The position numbers and the translations under genes are program-made. Positions 1 through 7,653 of a stretch of 64,000 bases of DNA are shown here, in pieces. Numbering within the stretch: position 1 is the stretch's first letter; the number at the start of each line of letters is the position of its first letter. The notes beneath the pieces were generated by a model. It saw only the letters and a program-made list of their open reading frames with translations, did not search any database and was not told the DNA's origin. Origin of the DNA: DASUCS01 sp041166385 (GTDB taxonomy: Bacteria; Actinomycetota; Acidimicrobiia; Acidimicrobiales; JACDCH01); assembly GCA_041166385.1 (NCBI GenBank), contig JBEEFW010000025.1, positions 1-64,000 of the forward strand. Reading direction: 5' to 3'.

Positions 1-32
1 AGGCGCGTGCGTCATGAGAAGGGAATTCCCCC

Positions 33-1895
33 ATGTCCGAACCCGTCACCACGGGTCCCAGCGATCCGCAGGAGCCGACTGCCGGCCGGGCTGAACAGCC
101 CGAGACCGGCGATCCGGCCAACCCCCGTCCGAAGCGTCGCCGCGGCTCCCGCGGTGGACGGAACCGCAACCGCAACCGCACCTCGGCCACCGGCGCCGAT
201 GCGCGTCAACCCGACGAGTTGCCCGAGCGGCCCGGTGAGGGCCGACCGCAGACCGTCGAGGCGGCCGAGCGCGCCCTGGTCCGCAAGTCGGATTCGCCGC
301 CCTCGACGATCGACAACGCGGCCAAGCCGAAGATCGGCGACAGCCGACCCGCGCCGGCGACCCAGGCCGAGCCGGACGACGCCGACGCCAGCCCAGCTCG
401 CCGCCGCCGCCGTCGTGGCGGCCGCGGGCGCACCGGGGGAGGGGGCGGCGGTGGCGGTGGCGGTGGCGGTCGTCAGGGCGCCGGCGAGCGCCGGCCGTCG
501 ACACCGATCCAAGCCTTGCTGGTCGACGAGAACCCCCTCGAGCTCGACGACGACGTGCTCGAGACCCGTCGCGGCCGCGAGCGCAAGGGCCGGCCGCTCG
601 GCCGGTACCTCATGTGCGTACATGTGCAGCATCCCGAATCCGGGTCCGCCGACGGGCGGGTCACGCAGATTGCCGTGCTCGAGGGCCGCTCCCTGCTGGA
701 GCACTACGTGTCCCGACCGGCGGACGACGTCAGTCAGATCCACGGCAACATCTACCTGGGGCGCGTGCAGAACGTGCTGCCCGGCATGGAGGCCGCGTTC
801 GTCGACATCGGCACGCCGAAGAACGCCGTGCTGTACCGCGGCGACGTGCAGTACGACCCCGAAGACGTCGAGGAGCGTTCGTCCAACATGCGCATCGAGC
901 AGATGCTCAAGGCGAAGCAGACCATCATCTGCCAGGTCACTAAGAACCCGATCGGAGCGAAGGGCGCTCGCCTCACCCAAGAGGTGTCGTTGCCCGGGCG
1001 GTTCGTGGTGCTCATTCCCAACTCGACCACCTACGGCATCTCCAAGCGCCTCTCCGACGACGAGCGCAAGCGGTTGCGATCGATCCTCGACAAGGTGAAA
1101 CCGAAGCAACACGGCGTCATCGTTCGCACCGCGGCCGAGAAGGTCACGTCCGAGGAGATCGAACGCGACGTGCTGCGGCTCGTGAAGCAGTGGGAGCAGA
1201 TCGACGCGTTGGCCAAGCGCAGCCAGGCGCCCGCGTTGCTGTATCGCGAGCCAGACATGGCTGTGCGCGTCATTCGTGAGGAGTTCAACGACCAGTACCG
1301 CGGCGTGGTGATCGACGACCCGGAGCTGTACGAAGACGTGCGTGACTACGTCGCCTCGATCTCACCCGCGCTGGCGGATCGCGTCGAGCTCTTCGACCGA
1401 GAGGCGGAACCGCTCCCGTTGTTCGAGCGGTTCCATGTGCACGAGCAGCTGCACAAGGCCCTCGACCGGAAGGTGTGGCTGCCGTCCGGTGGCTCGCTGA
1501 TCATCGAGCACACCGAGGCTCTGACGGTGATCGACGTGAACACCGGCAAGAACGTCGGCACGTCGAGCCTCGAGGAGACGGTCTTCCGCAACAACCTGGA
1601 AGCGGCCGTCGAGGTGGCCCGACAGCTCCGCCTGCGGGACATCGGCGGGATCATCGTCGTCGATTTCATCGACATGGAGATCCGCGACAACCGCGAGCAG
1701 GTGATCCGCGTCTTCCGGGAGGCGCTCGCACGGGACAAGACCCGTACGCAGGTCTTTGACATCTCCGAGCTCGGGTTGGTCGAGATGACCCGAAAGCGCA
1801 TCGGGGAGGGTCTGCTCGAGTCGTTCACCCACCTCTGCCCGCAGTGCGAGGGCCGAGGACTCCTCTTCGACGTCGACCTCCTTGGATCAGACTGA
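33..1895 (+). CDS. rng: Ribonuclease E/G family protein
   Basis: Endoribonuclease of the RNase E/G family, acting on rRNA precursors and mRNA. Of 620 residues, about the first 220 are Arg/Pro/Gly-rich and disordered, including a Gly run near residue 140. An S1-like RNA-binding region follows (about 225-300), then the catalytic core. The metal-binding aspartates are visible as D501 (motif VIDVNTG) and D544 (VVDFIDME). Their 43-residue spacing, and the 58 residues to the CPQC zinc-link motif at C602, match the E. coli RNase E spacing (D303, D346, C404) as I recall it. The E. coli-type C-terminal degradosome scaffold is absent; the extension is N-terminal, as in other actinobacteria. The ATG has a GAAGGG ribosome site just upstream. 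rplU and rpmA follow, the usual actinobacterial order, interrupted here by one reversed gene. Confidence 0.95.
   Translation: MSEPVTTGPSDPQEPTAGRAEQPETGDPANPRPKRRRGSRGGRNRNRNRTSATGADARQPDELPERPGEGRPQTVEAAERALVRKSDSPPSTIDNAAKPKIGDSRPAPATQAEPDDADASPARRRRRRGGRGRTGGGGGGGGGGGGRQGAGERRPSTPIQALLVDENPLELDDDVLETRRGRERKGRPLGRYLMCVHVQHPESGSADGRVTQIAVLEGRSLLEHYVSRPADDVSQIHGNIYLGRVQNVLPGMEAAFVDIGTPKNAVLYRGDVQYDPEDVEERSSNMRIEQMLKAKQTIICQVTKNPIGAKGARLTQEVSLPGRFVVLIPNSTTYGISKRLSDDERKRLRSILDKVKPKQHGVIVRTAAEKVTSEEIERDVLRLVKQWEQIDALAKRSQAPALLYREPDMAVRVIREEFNDQYRGVVIDDPELYEDVRDYVASISPALADRVELFDREAEPLPLFERFHVHEQLHKALDRKVWLPSGGSLIIEHTEALTVIDVNTGKNVGTSSLEETVFRNNLEAAVEVARQLRLRDIGGIIVVDFIDMEIRDNREQVIRVFREALARDKTRTQVFDISELGLVEMTRKRIGEGLLESFTHLCPQCEGRGLLFDVDLLGSD
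446..470 (+). repeat. GGCGGT tandem hexamers in rng
   Basis: Four imperfect GGCGGT units encode part of a poly-glycine run in the disordered N-terminus of the RNase E/G protein. This is coding low complexity that may vary in length by slippage. Confidence 0.7.
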
Positions 1896-1910
1896 ACCCG
1901 CAACGCGGCC

Positions 1911-1958
1911 TTTTGACAGTACCGGCAACACACTTTTGTGTTGTCGGTACTGTCAAAA
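1911..1958. repeat. 48-bp palindromic repeat, copy 1
   Basis: Near-perfect hairpin: 22-nt arms starting TTTTGACAGTACCGG and ending with its complement, 4-nt CTTT loop, a single arm mismatch that is G-U compatible in RNA. A second copy lies at 2931-2978 in the same orientation, exactly 1020 bp away, so the reversed nuclease gene sits between the two copies. The T run is on the 5' side and the A run on the 3' side, opposite to a Rho-independent terminator. Both copies are preceded by GGCC. It may be a dispersed element or a protein-binding palindrome. Confidence 0.85.
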
Positions 1959-1961
1959 CGG

Positions 1962-2882
1962 TCAGGAGGCGTGCCGCGGAGCCTGAAGCAGCGCTCCGCG
2001 AACGATTGCACGGGCTTCTTCAGGGTCGTGCCACAGTTGACGATCCCATACTTCGGCCACGATGAAGCCGGCGCTCACGAGCTTCTCGCGCCGGATCTCG
2101 TCATCCCGTCGTGACGACAACGAGCTGTGATAGCGCTCGCTCTGCACCTCGATGATCACCGGATACACCAGGTGCCGAAAGTCGACGCGTCCAGCCCACA
2201 TCTCGCCGCCGGAGTCGACCTGCCGCCGCCAACCGGTGCCGATCACTTGCTCGAATCGACCCTCGAGGCCGGTCGCAACCGGGGTGAAGCCGATTGGGCG
2301 CACCGCGAGTAGCCCGCGCAGGACGACAGTGCCATTACGTCCGTGCTCGGCAAGTTCCTCGTGGCAGTCGCGCATTGATCGAACGGTGACCAGTCCCATT
2401 GAGAGCCCTGTGTCGAGCGTCCGCTCCGCCTGTCCCGGATGGACGAGCCCGGCCAGCTGGTAGATGCACAACTCGGGGCGCACCACTGCAATGCCGAGAT
2501 GTGTCGTGATCCATCGGGCTGGGATACCCCGCCGCGGGTACACGCGTCCGATCTCACCGGCGAACGACGCCGCCGGTCGGTCGGCCATGACGCACGCCGG
2601 CAACAACTGATAACGGGCACCAAGCCGCCACAAGGCGCCCGCCGAGAACGACGCGAGCGCCGCTTGAGGACCCGCTTCGAGTACTGCCGCGCAGGCGCGC
2701 TGCTCGGACGTCGCGGGCGCTCCCGTTCTCGCGAGCACGCGGCGCGAGAGCGCTCGCCAGTGGCGCGAATGCCGTAGGCGCGTGATCTCGGTAGGCGAGG
2801 CGCCGAGGTCCCGCAGTTGCCAGATCGCTATGCAGCCGTGCTGAGAGGCCGCAACCTGACCGATGACGTCGTCGAGGCGCAT
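1962..2882 (-). CDS. AbiEi-like HTH plus DUF559/Vsr-type nuclease-fold protein
   Basis: A 306-residue protein of a common actinobacterial type. The N-terminal ~80 residues look like the winged-helix domain of AbiEi-family antitoxins (IAIWQLRDLGAS, then SARxVL-like segments). The C-terminal third looks like the DUF559/very-short-patch-repair PD-(D/E)xK fold, with VDF followed by IIEVQSERYH. The usual ExK is ExQ here, so nuclease activity is uncertain. The start is taken at the ATG giving MRLDDVIGQ; a longer in-frame ATG upstream would run into the flanking repeat. It is the only minus-strand gene in the rng-rplU interval and lies between two copies of a 48-bp palindrome, suggesting insertion into a conserved cluster. 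No partner toxin is adjacent. The product could be an orphan antitoxin-like regulator or a defence nuclease; the function is not known. Confidence 0.7.
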   Translation of the reverse strand: MRLDDVIGQVAASQHGCIAIWQLRDLGASPTEITRLRHSRHWRALSRRVLARTGAPATSEQRACAAVLEAGPQAALASFSAGALWRLGARYQLLPACVMADRPAASFAGEIGRVYPRRGIPARWITTHLGIAVVRPELCIYQLAGLVHPGQAERTLDTGLSMGLVTVRSMRDCHEELAEHGRNGTVVLRGLLAVRPIGFTPVATGLEGRFEQVIGTGWRRQVDSGGEMWAGRVDFRHLVYPVIIEVQSERYHSSLSSRRDDEIRREKLVSAGFIVAEVWDRQLWHDPEEARAIVRGALLQAPRHAS

Positions 2883-2930
2883 GGGCCGCGAAATTAGAAA
2901 GCGGGTGTGACAGTGACCCCGAATCGGGCC

Positions 2931-2978
2931 TTTTGACAGTACGGGCAACACACTTTTGTGCCGTCGATACTGTCAAAA
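2931..2978. repeat. 48-bp palindromic repeat, copy 2
   Basis: Second copy of the element at 1911-1958, same orientation and same length, with the outer arms (TTTTGACAGTA / TACTGTCAAAA) and the central ACACACTTTTGTG block conserved. The inner arms have drifted, giving five arm mismatches. It lies upstream of the reversed nuclease gene and of rplU. Confidence 0.8.
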
Positions 2979-3017
2979 CAGAAAGGGGCGCCTTGGCCTG
3001 GTCCACTGCTGGTCCGG

Positions 3018-3023
3018 TAGGCT
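3018..3023 (+). promoter_or_regulatory. -10 element of rplU-rpmA
   Basis: TAGGCT lies 9 nt before the rplU ATG, implying a leader of at most a few bases. No convincing -35 was found at standard spacing (TTGGCC lies 19 nt upstream). Confidence 0.5.
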
Positions 3024-3032
3024 CTCGCCCTT

Positions 3033-3359
3033 ATGTATGCCGTCGTGAAGACCGGGGGGAAGCAGACGCGTGTCGCCGAGGGCGAGCGCGTGCAGGTCGA
3101 GCATCTGGGTGCCGCTGTGGGCGACGAGGTCACCCTGACGCCGGTGCTCGTGGTCGACGGCGACGTCGTACTCTCCACCCCTGACGAGCTCGCCGGGGCC
3201 AGCGTGGCCGCCCGGATCGTCGGCGAGGCCAAAGGACCGAAGGTCACGGGCTTCACCTACAAGCACAAGACCCGTTCCCGCCGCCGGTGGGGCCACCGCC
3301 AGGGCTACGACGTGATCGAGATCACCGGCATCACTGCCGGCAAGAAGGCGAAGGCGTAG
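3033..3359 (+). CDS. rplU: 50S ribosomal protein L21
   Basis: Large-subunit ribosomal protein bL21, 108 residues, normal length. It opens with the typical MYAVVKTGGKQ and has the C-terminal basic stretch YKHKTRSRRRWGHRQ that contacts 23S rRNA. rpmA follows after 3 nt, so the two ribosomal proteins form one transcript. A TANNNT hexamer 9 nt upstream suggests near-leaderless transcription. Confidence 0.98.
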   Translation: MYAVVKTGGKQTRVAEGERVQVEHLGAAVGDEVTLTPVLVVDGDVVLSTPDELAGASVAARIVGEAKGPKVTGFTYKHKTRSRRRWGHRQGYDVIEITGITAGKKAKA

Positions 3360-3362
3360 GAC

Positions 3363-3620
3363 ATGTCAAAGACCAAAGGTGGCGGTTCCACCCGCAACGG
3401 CCGGGATTCCAACGCCCAGCGCCTCGGCGTGAAGGTGTTCGACGGCACGATCGTGCACGCCGGAGCGATCATCGTCCGCCAGCGCGGCACCCGTTTCCAC
3501 CCCGGTGAGAACGTCGGCCGCGGGGGCGACGACACGTTGTTCGCCACCGCCACGGGCTCGGTGAAGTTCGGCCAGCGCCGGGGGCGCAAGGTCGTCGACG
3601 TCTTGCCATCCGGGGAGTAG
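3363..3620 (+). CDS. rpmA: 50S ribosomal protein L27
   Basis: Ribosomal protein bL27, 85 residues. The N-terminus MSKTKGGGSTRNGRDS matches the family's mobile arm near the peptidyl-transferase centre, without the cleavable extension found in Firmicutes. The GQRRGRKVV tail is typical. The start lies 3 nt after the rplU stop. In many actinobacteria obgE follows directly; here a regulator and Tad-type genes lie between. Confidence 0.98.
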   Translation: MSKTKGGGSTRNGRDSNAQRLGVKVFDGTIVHAGAIIVRQRGTRFHPGENVGRGGDDTLFATATGSVKFGQRRGRKVVDVLPSGE

Positions 3621-3633
3621 TACCCCCGAAAGG

Positions 3634-3648
3634 GCCCCGCGAAGGGGT
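3634..3648 (+). terminator. Possible hairpin after rpmA
   Basis: A GCCCC/GGGGT stem with a 5-nt GCGAA loop begins 14 nt after the rpmA stop. A second weaker stem-loop (3647-3672) follows. There is no T run, so intrinsic termination is only a possibility. Confidence 0.3.
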
Positions 3649-3666
3649 CACCACCACGGCAAGTGG

Positions 3667-3697
3667 TTGACAAGTTTTGGGAATGTCTCCAAACTTG
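3667..3697 (+). promoter_or_regulatory. Promoter with embedded operator upstream of the four-HTH regulator
   Basis: A perfect -35 TTGACA (3667-3672), 17-nt spacer and a -10-like CAAACT (3690-3695). A 27-bp palindrome (3671-3697; outer arms CAAGTTT / AAACTTG, partly paired inner arms) fills the spacer. The layout is that of a repressor site, most simply autoregulation by the HTH protein encoded next. Confidence 0.6.
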
Positions 3698-3703
3698 CGC
3701 ACT

Positions 3704-4621
3704 GTGGGGGTAGGGGTCGATCAGGGGTCGGTGGACGAGCTCATCTGGTCGTCGCGTCTCGGCGCGCACCTCACGGCATTTCGCCAGCGCGCCGGCCTTC
3801 GGCGCATCGACCTCGCCCGTCAGATCGGTGTGAGTGACGAGACCGTCCGCCTGTGGGAGAAGGGCACCGTTCGACCATCCCGCGAATTGCTGGTCCGCCT
3901 CATCGCCCTCCTGTCGCTCGAAGTCGCCGACTGGTCTGCGAGTGACGGCGACCTGCAGCAGCCCGAGCTCCCGGTCGTGGCGCGTCGACTTCGGGAAGAA
4001 CGCCGGGCCCGCGGCACATCGCAGGCAACGACGGCTCGGCTCCTCGACGTCGCACAAGCGAGCTACGCGAGCTGGGAGACGGGCCGGTGCTCACCCGCTG
4101 AACCGAACTACGACGCGATCGCGTCCTTCCTCGGCATCTGCGTCGACGACGTCACGGCGATGTGCGAGGTGCCCTTCACCGTCGACACGTCGACCTGGCC
4201 GCCTCTCGGACAGATCGTCGGACACCAGCGCGAGGTGCGACAGCTACGGCGCGCGGACCTCGCCGAGCAGCTCGGCGTCGCGACCAGCACGATCGCCGCA
4301 TGGGAGCTCGGGTCACGCGTACCTGCGGCCGATCACCTCCGCCGCCTGGGCGCTGTGCTCGACCTCGAACTCGCAGTGCTCGCCGCCAGCTTGCCCCAAC
4401 GCGAAGATCGCACGCCGCTGGGCGAGCTGATCGTGTCGCGCCGGCGCGAGCTCGGAATCCGGTCCGCTGACGTTGCCCGACGTGTGGGCACGAGCGAAAC
4501 CGTGATGAGCCGGTGGGTCAATGGGCACCACCGACCAGCGGCCGCGAGTCTCCGGCGACTCGCGCACGCGCTCGACCTGCCATTCGCCACCGTCGCTGCA
4601 GCCGCGAACGGCGCGACGTGA
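3704..4621 (+). CDS. XRE-family regulator with four tandem HTH domains
   Basis: Predicted DNA-binding protein of 305 residues made almost wholly of four Cro/C1-type helix-turn-helix units, at about 19-74, 90-146, 168-222 and 240-293. Each shows the family pattern (for example LARQIGVSDETVRLWEKG, LAEQLGVATSTIAAWELG, VARRVGTSETVMSRWVNG). Family members usually carry one such domain. The GTG start is chosen because it lies 8 nt after the -10-like CAAACT, as in other leaderless genes of this window. An ATG at 3683 would lie inside the palindrome, and a GTG at 3731 with AGGGG upstream is another option. The next gene, a TadE-like protein, starts 11 nt downstream, so the regulator probably heads that operon and may control it. 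Confidence 0.8.
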   Translation: MGVGVDQGSVDELIWSSRLGAHLTAFRQRAGLRRIDLARQIGVSDETVRLWEKGTVRPSRELLVRLIALLSLEVADWSASDGDLQQPELPVVARRLREERRARGTSQATTARLLDVAQASYASWETGRCSPAEPNYDAIASFLGICVDDVTAMCEVPFTVDTSTWPPLGQIVGHQREVRQLRRADLAEQLGVATSTIAAWELGSRVPAADHLRRLGAVLDLELAVLAASLPQREDRTPLGELIVSRRRELGIRSADVARRVGTSETVMSRWVNGHHRPAAASLRRLAHALDLPFATVAAAANGAT

Positions 4622-4632
4622 ACGGCGATCAC

Positions 4633-5241
4633 ATGGGCCGAGCGAGCCGGCGCGGTCACGGCCGTCGTTTCCAGGGCGATCGCGGAACTGCGCTCCTCGA
4701 GGCCGCGATCGTGTTGCCATTCCTTGCGCTCATGGTCTTTGGCATCGTCGAGCTCGGGTTCCTCTTCCGTTCGGCGACCGTGGTGAACAACTCGACCCGG
4801 AGCGGCGCTCGATTGGTTGCGAGCCAGTACGGCAGCGCAACCTCGACGATCACGCAACTGAGCGTGATGGACAACGCCGCGCTGACGGTGGAGAAAGACC
4901 TTGCGAGTCGCGGTGGGACCGACGTCCCCGATGAGCTGTGGATCTACAGAGCGGGCAGCAATGGCTACCCCGAGGGGAAGAGCAATTTCAGCTCGTGCAC
5001 GGATCCGTGCTTCATCTACCGCTGGAACACCACGAACAATGAGTTCGATCGTCTGAGCGGAGCCTGGGTGTCGCCCGTCGTGTGCGGAGCCGTGCACGAC
5101 ACGGTCGGTGTCTATGTCCGGCTCAAACACGCGCCAATCGGGTTCACGAACTTCCTGGGCGACCTCACGGTCAACGAGAAGACCGTGATGCGCCTCGAGC
5201 CTCCGAATGGTGATGCCAACACATGCCCGACGGGTTTCTGA
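4633..5241 (+). CDS. TadE-like pilus/secretion pseudopilin
   Basis: Envelope protein of the TadE family, 202 residues. A short basic N-terminus ends in GDRGTALLEAAIVLPFLALMVFGIVELGFLF, the pseudopilin-type hydrophobic helix with conserved Glu (about residues 18-45). The remainder is predicted extracellular and has paired cysteines (SSCTDPCF), possibly a disulfide. A GTG at 4618 overlapping the regulator stop (GTGA) is an alternative start. It is the first of three Tad-type genes here; the secretion ATPase, secretin and platform genes are not in the window. Confidence 0.8.
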   Translation: MGRASRRGHGRRFQGDRGTALLEAAIVLPFLALMVFGIVELGFLFRSATVVNNSTRSGARLVASQYGSATSTITQLSVMDNAALTVEKDLASRGGTDVPDELWIYRAGSNGYPEGKSNFSSCTDPCFIYRWNTTNNEFDRLSGAWVSPVVCGAVHDTVGVYVRLKHAPIGFTNFLGDLTVNEKTVMRLEPPNGDANTCPTGF

Positions 5242-5242
5242 G

Positions 5243-5824
5243 ATGCGCCGAACGAGCCGTCGACTTCGTGGAGATCGCGGTGTGGTGATGGTCGAAGCCG
5301 TCTTCGTCCTGCCGGTCGTGCTGTTCATCGTGTTCGCCATCTTCGAGTTCGGGCTGCTCTTCGCCGCGCAGTCGACGACGAACTCCGCCACCCGCGACGG
5401 CGTTCGCTTCGGCTCGGCCAACTTTGCGGTGTCCGGCAGCAATCAGGCCGCCGCCGACGCGGTCGCGGCCGCCGTCGCGAATGACCTCAGCGCTCGGACC
5501 AACCTCGACACCCCCGTCCAGTTGCTGATCTACAAGGCCGACGATGATGGGCTGCCCGACGGCGGCTTCACCAGCTGCATCTCTGATTGCTACCGCTACA
5601 CGTGGAACGGCACGTCCTGGTCGTTCGACCCCTCGTACGCCACGAGGCGCTGGACGGTCGTGTCAGCGTGCCTCAACGCCACGAACGGGCTGAACACGCT
5701 CGACAGCATCGGCGCCTACCTCGAGGTCGATCACGCGTACATCACCGGTGCGTTCGGTTCGTCCCAGCTCATCAAGGAGCACACCGTGAGCCGCCTCGAA
5801 CCCCTTCCGTTGAGCCAGTGCTAG
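5243..5824 (+). CDS. TadE-like pilus/secretion pseudopilin (second copy)
   Basis: A 193-residue paralogue of the preceding protein with the same design: basic start MRRTSRRLRGDRG, a hydrophobic helix with Glu (MVEAVFVLPVVLFIVFAIFEFGLLF, about 16-40), then an extracellular domain with the SCISDCYRYTW motif, which parallels CTDPCFIYRW in its neighbour. The ATG is 1 nt after the upstream stop, indicating translational coupling. The two probably arose by tandem duplication. Confidence 0.8.
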   Translation: MRRTSRRLRGDRGVVMVEAVFVLPVVLFIVFAIFEFGLLFAAQSTTNSATRDGVRFGSANFAVSGSNQAAADAVAAAVANDLSARTNLDTPVQLLIYKADDDGLPDGGFTSCISDCYRYTWNGTSWSFDPSYATRRWTVVSACLNATNGLNTLDSIGAYLEVDHAYITGAFGSSQLIKEHTVSRLEPLPLSQC

Positions 5825-5831
5825 GAGTGTC

Positions 5832-7616
5832 GTGAAGGGTTCTCCCGATGTGATCGAAACCGAAGAGGACGACGACGTCGGTCGCGTCAAGCGCGACCAG
5901 GGCGGCTTCGTGCTCCCGTGGATGGCACTCATGCTGCTCGTGCTGATTGCCATGGCCGGGTTCGGCGTTGATGTCTGGAACTGGTGGTACACGTCGCAGA
6001 AGGTGCAGCGCGCCGCCGACGCGGGCGCACTCGCCGGCGTACCCTTCATGCCCGGCAACCTCAACACCACGAGCCCGAGCGCCACGACGACGGCCGTCTC
6101 GGTCGTGCAGCAGAACGGATACCCGTCCGCCACGGTCGCGCAAGGCGAGAAGGCGAACCAGCTCGTCGTGTCCGTCACTGAAACGGTGAACAATTACTTC
6201 ACGTCGTTGCTCGGTCTTAACACCACGACGATCACTCGCTCCGCCACCGCCGAGTTCAACGCACCCGTGCAGATGGGCAGTCCGGTCGGTCACATCTGCA
6301 ACGATCCTGACAACGGCGGCACCGACAAGGAGTGGTGCAACATCGGCGCGCCCGGCGTCGACAAGCACACCGGTGATCGGTACGCGGACTACACGAACTG
6401 CAGCAGTCCCACGTATCTGTGTACGGGAACACTGAACACCGAGTATCTCGACTCCACGTACATCTACACCATCGATCTGCCCACGGTGCCTGCAGGCGGC
6501 GTCGACATCCAGGTCTACGACGGCGAGTACGCCAACGGCGCGCAGAACTGCGACAACCAGTGGTTGACTGCGGCGCAGCTCACGTCATTGACAGCCACCT
6601 ATCCCGACGCGGCGACGCGATACGGGACCGGGCAGACCGGGGGCTACTGCACCGGCGACGACAACACGAACCTCGGTACCCCGCAGGCGACCGCGTGGCT
6701 GGTCCGCACATCCGCTGGCTCGCTCTTCCAGCCATTGGACCCGGGCAACGTCGTCGTCTCGAACGGAAACGTCAACAACGGTGGCGGCGCCTGCGCGCAT
6801 CAATTCCTCGGTTACAACCCCAACAGCTCGAGCTACTGGTTCAACCTGCTCGACCCAAGCAATGCCGCTGCTCAGAACGACCCGGATTTCGCGCTGTCGT
6901 TCCATCGTTGGTACTCGTTGTGTCACGTCGACACCGCCGGCCGTTACTTCGTCCAGGTCCGGTCGAACGTTCCGCAACAGAGCACCAGTGCGACCCGGAA
7001 CAGTGCATCCGTCCTCGAAAGTGCCCAGACCCCGCCGTCGAACACCAGCATCGGTGGGCAGAACCGCTACTCCGTCCGTGTCGTCAACACCGGCACGAAC
7101 AACGTCACCGCGGGATCGGCGACATACGCCCAGACCAGGCTTCCGATCTACACGAACACGACATCGTCGAGCACGCCGAATTTCTTCCTGGCGCGCTTGG
7201 TGCCAGGTGGCGTCGGCAGCTCCACCGGGCGCACGTTGAATCTCGAGTTCTACGACATCGGCGACGTGGGTGGCACCACGACCCTCACAGTGAAGCCGCC
7301 GACCGATGCCACTGGCAGCACGATCTCGTGCAGCCAGTGGACGTTCAACGGAAGTTCGGCGAACGCGGCGCCGTCCGGCTCGTCGTTCTCGGGCTGCGTC
7401 CTGAGTGGCATCACCAGCGCGAACTATCCGGGCGGATTCAACGGCGTGTTGGTGAACGTGAAGGTCAACGTGCCTGGCGACTACAACTGCACCGTGGCCG
7501 ACCCGAATGGCTGCTGGTTCAAGATCCAGATGACCTACTCCAGTGGTGCGCAAGCCAACGACACCACGACATGGTCAGCGAGCATCGGTGGAGATCCGGT
7601 TCGTTTGATCAAGTAA
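5832..7616 (+). CDS. TadG-like pilus-assembly protein
   Basis: A 594-residue membrane-anchored protein. After an acidic N-tail comes QGGFVLPWMALMLLVLIAMAGFGVDVWNWW, the TadG/Flp-type helix (about 25-52), followed by QRAADAGALAG as in TadG proteins. The long remainder is Thr/Ser/Asn-rich with scattered cysteines and appears secreted. No VWA MIDAS motif was found, unlike classical TadG. The GTG start has a strong AGGAG site 4 nt upstream and lies 7 nt after the TadE-like gene. It probably forms a minor-pilin complex with the two upstream TadE-like proteins. Confidence 0.75.
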   Translation: MKGSPDVIETEEDDDVGRVKRDQGGFVLPWMALMLLVLIAMAGFGVDVWNWWYTSQKVQRAADAGALAGVPFMPGNLNTTSPSATTTAVSVVQQNGYPSATVAQGEKANQLVVSVTETVNNYFTSLLGLNTTTITRSATAEFNAPVQMGSPVGHICNDPDNGGTDKEWCNIGAPGVDKHTGDRYADYTNCSSPTYLCTGTLNTEYLDSTYIYTIDLPTVPAGGVDIQVYDGEYANGAQNCDNQWLTAAQLTSLTATYPDAATRYGTGQTGGYCTGDDNTNLGTPQATAWLVRTSAGSLFQPLDPGNVVVSNGNVNNGGGACAHQFLGYNPNSSSYWFNLLDPSNAAAQNDPDFALSFHRWYSLCHVDTAGRYFVQVRSNVPQQSTSATRNSASVLESAQTPPSNTSIGGQNRYSVRVVNTGTNNVTAGSATYAQTRLPIYTNTTSSSTPNFFLARLVPGGVGSSTGRTLNLEFYDIGDVGGTTTLTVKPPTDATGSTISCSQWTFNGSSANAAPSGSSFSGCVLSGITSANYPGGFNGVLVNVKVNVPGDYNCTVADPNGCWFKIQMTYSSGAQANDTTTWSASIGGDPVRLIK

Positions 7617-7641
7617 CTCCAGCGTTCGCGGCCCCTGCCCT

Positions 7642-7647
7642 TAACCT
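7642..7647 (+). promoter_or_regulatory. -10 element of obgE-proB
   Basis: TAACCT, 6 nt before the GTG start; implies leaderless transcription independent of the upstream Tad-type genes. Confidence 0.6.
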
Positions 7648-7653
7648 GACCGG

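Noticed and set aside
446..470. GGCGGT repeats as a CRISPR or regulatory repeat
   Set aside because: Six-base units without spacers, in frame and coding for glycine in the RNase E/G tail.
12..1112. Long minus-strand open frame of about 366 codons opposite rng
   Set aside because: High G+C leaves antisense frames open; the plus strand has clear RNase E/G motifs and the antisense product has low-complexity Ala/Val/Gly content.
1911..2978. The 48-bp palindromes as Rho-independent terminators
   Set aside because: The T run precedes and the A run follows the hairpin on both strands, the reverse of a terminator.
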